The notes below the pieces were generated by a model. That model searched no databases. It was not told where the DNA came from and was given only the letters and a program-made list of their open reading frames with translations. Below are positions 40,211-43,140 of a DNA stretch of 43,140 bases, one piece after another. The DNA lies in the IMG/VR virus record IMGVR_UViG_3300046512_000017, positions 1 through 43,140 of that record. One strand, 5' to 3'. How positions within the stretch are numbered: position 1 is the first letter of the stretch; the number at the start of each line of letters is the position of its first letter. The DNA is from a virus. The position numbers were made by a program, and so were the translations under genes.

Positions 40211-40383
40211 AACACGACCACACCAACGAGAACATCCCCTCGAGCCTGCACGTCAAGCGCTCGGGGGACACCATCACCATCAAGTTCCGCACGGCCACGA
40301 TCACCCTGACGAAGACTGGGGCACAGGATCTGGCACACGCAATATTGGAGATTACGCATGAAGGCATCGCACTACCTCGCTGA
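40207..40383 (+). CDS. Small protein in a CTGA overlap with primase-helicase
   Basis: A 58-residue open frame that reads like a real protein (SLHVKRSGDTITIKFRTATITLTKTGAQDLAHAILEITHEG): beta hairpins, then a helix. No ATG, GTG or TTG is available before the folded part. A CTG at 40207 shares bases with the helicase stop (CTGA), with GGGGA upstream; CTG 40246 is the alternative. It overlaps the next gene by 26 bases. If translated, it is a second CUG start in this genome. Function unknown. Confidence 0.55.
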   Translation: MKHDHTNENIPSSLHVKRSGDTITIKFRTATITLTKTGAQDLAHAILEITHEGIALPR

Positions 40384-40579
40384 TTACGCTGACAATCTGA
40401 ATGATCACATCGACAGGCTGAGTAAGGATCACGTACGTCAGGAAGAGAAGATCGAGGCGCAGGCCCGCATCATCGACCAATACCGCAAGAAGCTCGATGA
40501 TCTCTATGGTGAGATCGCCAGCCTCAAGGACGAGAACAAGAAGCTCGACGCCCTCTGCGCACAGGCCATCCTCATTTGA
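40358..40579 (+). CDS. Small coiled-coil protein before DNA polymerase
   Basis: A 73-residue protein, almost entirely coiled coil (LADYADNLNDHIDRLSKDHVRQEEKIEAQARIIDQYRKKLDDLYGEIASLKDENKKLDALCAQA), with leucine/isoleucine heptads from about residue 25 on. Its stop shares bases with the polymerase ATG (TGATG). It may be an adaptor of the replication complex, by position only. Confidence 0.75.
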   Translation: MKASHYLADYADNLNDHIDRLSKDHVRQEEKIEAQARIIDQYRKKLDDLYGEIASLKDENKKLDALCAQAILI

Positions 40580-42567
40580 TGGATACCCTCGTCTTCGACA
40601 TAGAAAGCGACGGCCTGATACCCGAGATGACCGTGGTTCACTCACTGGTCATCAAGGACTGCACGACTGGCTCCGTGGTCCACTTCACCGACCACGATTA
40701 CCCCGGCGCTCTACCCATCGCCACCGGCGTCAAGGTCCTCATGGACGCCTACTGCATCGCCGGTCACAACATTCAAGGCTTCGACATCCCGGCCATAGCG
40801 AAGATCTACCCGTGGTTCAAACCGCAGGGGATCGTCCTCGATACGGTCATCATGTCACGCACCATCTACCCAGACATGCGAGACGCCGACTTCCGGCAAG
40901 CTGAGAAGCAGGAGAAGCTTGGTCGCAAGTGGATACCTGGACAGATGAACGGTCGCCACAGTCTGGAAAGCTGGGGCTATCGCCTCGGTCTCTGGAAGGG
41001 TGACTACGGCAAGGAACGTGAGGCCATGGGTAGAGCCCTCGGTCTCAAGGGTCCTGATCTGACAGCCTACGTCTGGGGCTCATGGTCAGTCGCCATGCAG
41101 GACTACTGCGGGCAAGACGTTGAGGTAACCTATGCACTGTTGCAGAGGTTGCAGAAGAAGGGGTTCTCCGATGAGAGCATCCAGCTTGAGCATGATGTCC
41201 AACGCATCATCAGCAGGCAGGAGGCACATGGGTGGGCTTTCGATGAGAAGGCAGCTCATGCGTTCTACGCCCAGCTTCGCGGATCTCAGACAGATATCGA
41301 GGACAAGCTGGCTGGCATCTTCGCACCATGGTTCCGCTTCGACGGCGTCATGACACCGAAGGCCGACCGAACGGTCAAGCGTACCGACCTCGATGTCACC
41401 ATCACGAGACGGCGGTTCTCCGACAAGACCGGCAAGGAGCTAACGCCATACGTCGGCCCTGTGCAGGAGACGTATCACGCCGATGCGCCCTACACGAAGA
41501 TCAAGATGAAGCCGTTCAACCCAGCGTCTCGTCCTGACATCGCGAACCGGCTGAAGACCCTCTACGGCTGGGAGCCCAAGCTCTTCACGCCCGATGGTCA
41601 GCCTAAGGTGGACGATGAAGTCCTGAGCAGTCTGAAGTATCCCGGCGTGTCTTTGCTGACCGAGTATCTCCAGATCGCCAAGCTCACCGGCATGTTGGCC
41701 GAGGGTAAGGAAGCGTGGCTCAAGGCTGTCAAGAACGGGCGCGTCCACGGTCGCGTCAACACCATGGGCACCGTGACATCCCGCATGACGCACTCCAAGC
41801 CGAACATGGCTCAGGTGCCATCCGGCAAGGTCAAGTGGGGCCATGAGTGCCGCGCCCTGTTCATCGCGAACAAGGGTCAGGTCCTCGTTGGCTGTGACGC
41901 CGATGCGCTAGAGCTGCGTTGCCTCGCTGGCTACATGGCCGCGTGGGACAAGGGCGCTTACATCAAGACCATCCTTGAGGGGAAGAAGGAAGACGGCACG
42001 GACATGCACACGCTGAACGCTAAGGCGCTTGGCTGTGACCGTGACACCGCGAAGACATGGATCTACGCCATGCTCTACGGTTCCGGCGACTTGAACCTCG
42101 GTGCTGTTCTTGGTGTCCGAGGCTCCGACCAGAAGGTGGCAGGGGCTGGTAAGGCTGCTCGCACCAAGCTGATGAAGGCCTTCCCGGCACTCAAGAAGCT
42201 GGTGGACGCATGTAAGGCTCGGGCTCTCGATGGAAAGCTCAAGGGTCTCGATGGTCGCTTCGTACCTGTCAGGTCAGCTCACTCCGCACTGAACACGCTC
42301 CTACAGTCTGCTGGCGCTATCATCATGAAGAAGGGTCTCGTCATCCTCGACGCACTCCTCCAGGCTGAAGGCTTCGTCCCTCAGGTCCACTACGAGTTCG
42401 TCGGCAACATCCATGACGAATGGCAGATCAGCACCAACCCCGACATCGCTGACCGCGTTGGCTTCTTGGCCACCGAGGCAATCCGTCTGGCTGGTGAAGC
42501 ACTGAACTTCCGCTGCCCACTAAAGGGCAACTTCGACATCGGACCCAACTGGGGTGCCACTCACTAA
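40579..42567 (+). CDS. Family A DNA polymerase with 3'-5' exonuclease, T7 gp5-like
   Basis: A 662-residue replicative polymerase (T7: 704). Exo motifs: DIESDG (Asp7, Glu9), AGHNIQGFDIPA and DYCGQDVEVTY. Polymerase motif A is CDADALELRCLAGYM, motif B RDTAKTWIYAMLYGSGD, motif C IHDEWQIS. In the O-helix the Lys and the two Tyr of T7 gp5 are kept, so ddNTP and substrate handling should be similar. The thumb region that binds thioredoxin in T7 is not obvious to me. ATG 40579 is preferred over TTG 40576. Confidence 0.97.
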   Translation: MDTLVFDIESDGLIPEMTVVHSLVIKDCTTGSVVHFTDHDYPGALPIATGVKVLMDAYCIAGHNIQGFDIPAIAKIYPWFKPQGIVLDTVIMSRTIYPDMRDADFRQAEKQEKLGRKWIPGQMNGRHSLESWGYRLGLWKGDYGKEREAMGRALGLKGPDLTAYVWGSWSVAMQDYCGQDVEVTYALLQRLQKKGFSDESIQLEHDVQRIISRQEAHGWAFDEKAAHAFYAQLRGSQTDIEDKLAGIFAPWFRFDGVMTPKADRTVKRTDLDVTITRRRFSDKTGKELTPYVGPVQETYHADAPYTKIKMKPFNPASRPDIANRLKTLYGWEPKLFTPDGQPKVDDEVLSSLKYPGVSLLTEYLQIAKLTGMLAEGKEAWLKAVKNGRVHGRVNTMGTVTSRMTHSKPNMAQVPSGKVKWGHECRALFIANKGQVLVGCDADALELRCLAGYMAAWDKGAYIKTILEGKKEDGTDMHTLNAKALGCDRDTAKTWIYAMLYGSGDLNLGAVLGVRGSDQKVAGAGKAARTKLMKAFPALKKLVDACKARALDGKLKGLDGRFVPVRSAHSALNTLLQSAGAIIMKKGLVILDALLQAEGFVPQVHYEFVGNIHDEWQISTNPDIADRVGFLATEAIRLAGEALNFRCPLKGNFDIGPNWGATH

Positions 42568-42869
42568 TGGCGTCACTGAAGGGTGACTACCTCTACGTAC
42601 TCACCCACCCCCTGTACCCAAACACCTGCAAGATCGGGAAGACCGTCCGACCGATCGATCGACTACGCGTCTACAACACCTCAGACCCCCACAGGAGATA
42701 TGCCTATGCCCACATCGAAGAGACGTTCGACAGTCACTTGGCTGAGCAAGCTGTACATCGCCTGCTGGCTTCGTATCGCATCGGCAAGACGGAGTGGTTC
42801 AAGATCCACCCAGACGACGCCATACGTACCCTTCGTACCCTCTACGCCTCCACCGTTGTCGAAGGCTGA
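42567..42869 (+). CDS. GIY-YIG-like protein (T5orf172/MUG113 type)
   Basis: A 100-residue protein in a TAATG overlap with DNA polymerase. It follows the T5orf172 pattern: GDYLYVLTHPLYPNTCKIGKTVRPIDRLRVYNTSDPHRRY, with YVLTH...IGKT as the GIY-YIG-like strands and Arg in PIDRLRVYN, then FDSHLAEQAVHRLLASYRIGKTEWFKI with the Glu in AEQ. Free-standing enzymes of this type nick DNA; some are homing or defence-related. Residues 42870-42929 hold nothing convincing before the exonuclease. Confidence 0.78.
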   Translation: MASLKGDYLYVLTHPLYPNTCKIGKTVRPIDRLRVYNTSDPHRRYAYAHIEETFDSHLAEQAVHRLLASYRIGKTEWFKIHPDDAIRTLRTLYASTVVEG

Positions 42870-42929
42870 CGAGAGCGCGATGGAAGAGAACCTCACCAAC
42901 ACCTACGGCATCAGGAGCATCTACGCTTA

Positions 42930-43140
42930 GTGAAACGCACCCTACTGATTGACACCGACATCCTGATCGTATCCGGCTGCGCTGCCGGTATGAAAGAGTT
43001 CGAAGGCGAGGACGACGAGTGGTACTACTCCATCGACCTCAAAGAAGTGAAGCACACGCTCCTCCACACCGTCGAGCAAATCAAGAAGGAGCTAGAGGCA
43101 ACCGATGCAGTCCTTTGCATTTCACGAGGCACTACCTTCC
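42930..43140 (+). CDS. 5'-3' exonuclease (T7 gp6-like), 5' portion
   Basis: True start of the exonuclease: GTG at 42930 gives MKRTLLIDTDILIVSGCAAG before the Met at contig position 3, supplying the first metal-binding aspartates (Asp8, Asp10) found at the N-terminus of this nuclease family (T7 gp6: LVMDGDWLVF). It runs off the contig end and continues in frame at position 1. This copy reads AVLCISRG where the left copy has AVHCISRG. Confidence 0.93.
   Translation, partial: MKRTLLIDTDILIVSGCAAGMKEFEGEDDEWYYSIDLKEVKHTLLHTVEQIKKELEATDAVLCISRGTTF
42988..43140. repeat. Contig-end overlap, right copy
   Basis: Repeats 1-153 with one mismatch (T at 43114 against A at 127). See the left copy. The shared sequence closes the molecule into a circle or a concatemer/permuted form. 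Confidence 0.93.

Noticed and set aside
42880-42930. 16-residue frame MEENLTNTYGIRSIYA before the exonuclease
   Set aside because: Too short and without a clear ribosome site; its stop overlaps the exonuclease GTG, so it may only serve coupling.
1-43140. The 153-base repeat at the contig ends as a genuine direct terminal repeat
   Set aside because: It lies inside the exonuclease gene and joins it in frame. T7-type terminal repeats lie in non-coding DNA next to the early region, so assembly overlap is the simpler reading.
1-43140. Insertion sequences, CRISPR arrays, rRNA or functional tRNA genes
   Set aside because: No transposase, spaced identical repeats, rRNA sequence or complete cloverleaf tRNA was seen.

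Overview
The window is essentially the complete genome of a T7-like podovirus (Autographiviridae-type), with every gene on the + strand. The last 153 bases (42988-43140) repeat the first 153 with one mismatch. The contig is therefore a circularised assembly of about 42,987 bp, opened inside the 5'-3' exonuclease gene; the repeat is not a natural phage terminus. The host cannot be read directly. A Gram-negative host is indicated by the Rz/Rz1 spanin pair; an alphaproteobacterium is a guess from base composition and a boxA-like leader element.

Layout in biological order: (1) 23.5-25.1 kb is a 1.6-kb non-coding region after terL. It holds a probable phage promoter, a cluster of short ACC-GGT palindromes, a 15-bp repeat array of about 17 units, and a hairpin-rich leader. 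The physical genome ends are probably here. (2) 25.1-29.0 kb is an early region of small, overlapping, mostly unrecognised genes, including a GP88-family protein, several one-helix membrane peptides and an HTH protein. (3) 29.0-31.1 kb is a lysogeny-like module: an 18-bp palindrome, a MarR-like regulator, a tyrosine integrase, and an attP-like cluster of TGGGAWAAW sites. (4) 31.1-35.8 kb has a DUF7352-like protein, a probable 2OG-Fe(II) oxygenase and the single-subunit RNA polymerase. (5) 35.8-43.1 kb, wrapping to 1.2 kb, is replication and nucleotide metabolism: SSB, endonuclease I, primase-helicase, DNA polymerase, a GIY-YIG-like protein, exonuclease and dNMP kinase.

(6) 1.28-23.5 kb is morphogenesis and lysis. 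The order is gp7.3-like, portal, scaffold, a lysis cassette (M15 endolysin, holin-like, Rz, Rz1), three accessory virion-type proteins including an SGNH-hydrolase-like one, major capsid, terminator, tail tubes A and B, internal core proteins A-D, collagen-like tail fibre, fibre accessory genes, a second (gp17.5-like) holin, terS and terL. The classical T7 lysozyme/amidase (gp3.5) is absent; its lytic role is taken by the M15 peptidase in the late region.

Three copies of a 15-bp motif (AGGTYCCCCCCTAGC) lie just after the exonuclease/kinase genes, after terL and after the RNA polymerase gene. T7 has its own phage promoters at the equivalent places, so these are probably the cognate promoters. 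Genes are packed with 1-4 base overlaps, and NTGA stop/start overlaps occur with A, G, T and apparently C as the first base.

The strongest leads for something undescribed are the 15-bp repeat array, a 64-nt tRNA-like element without a normal anticodon arm upstream of the capsid gene, a 19-bp-stem branched structure between terS and terL, and the integrase/attP module.
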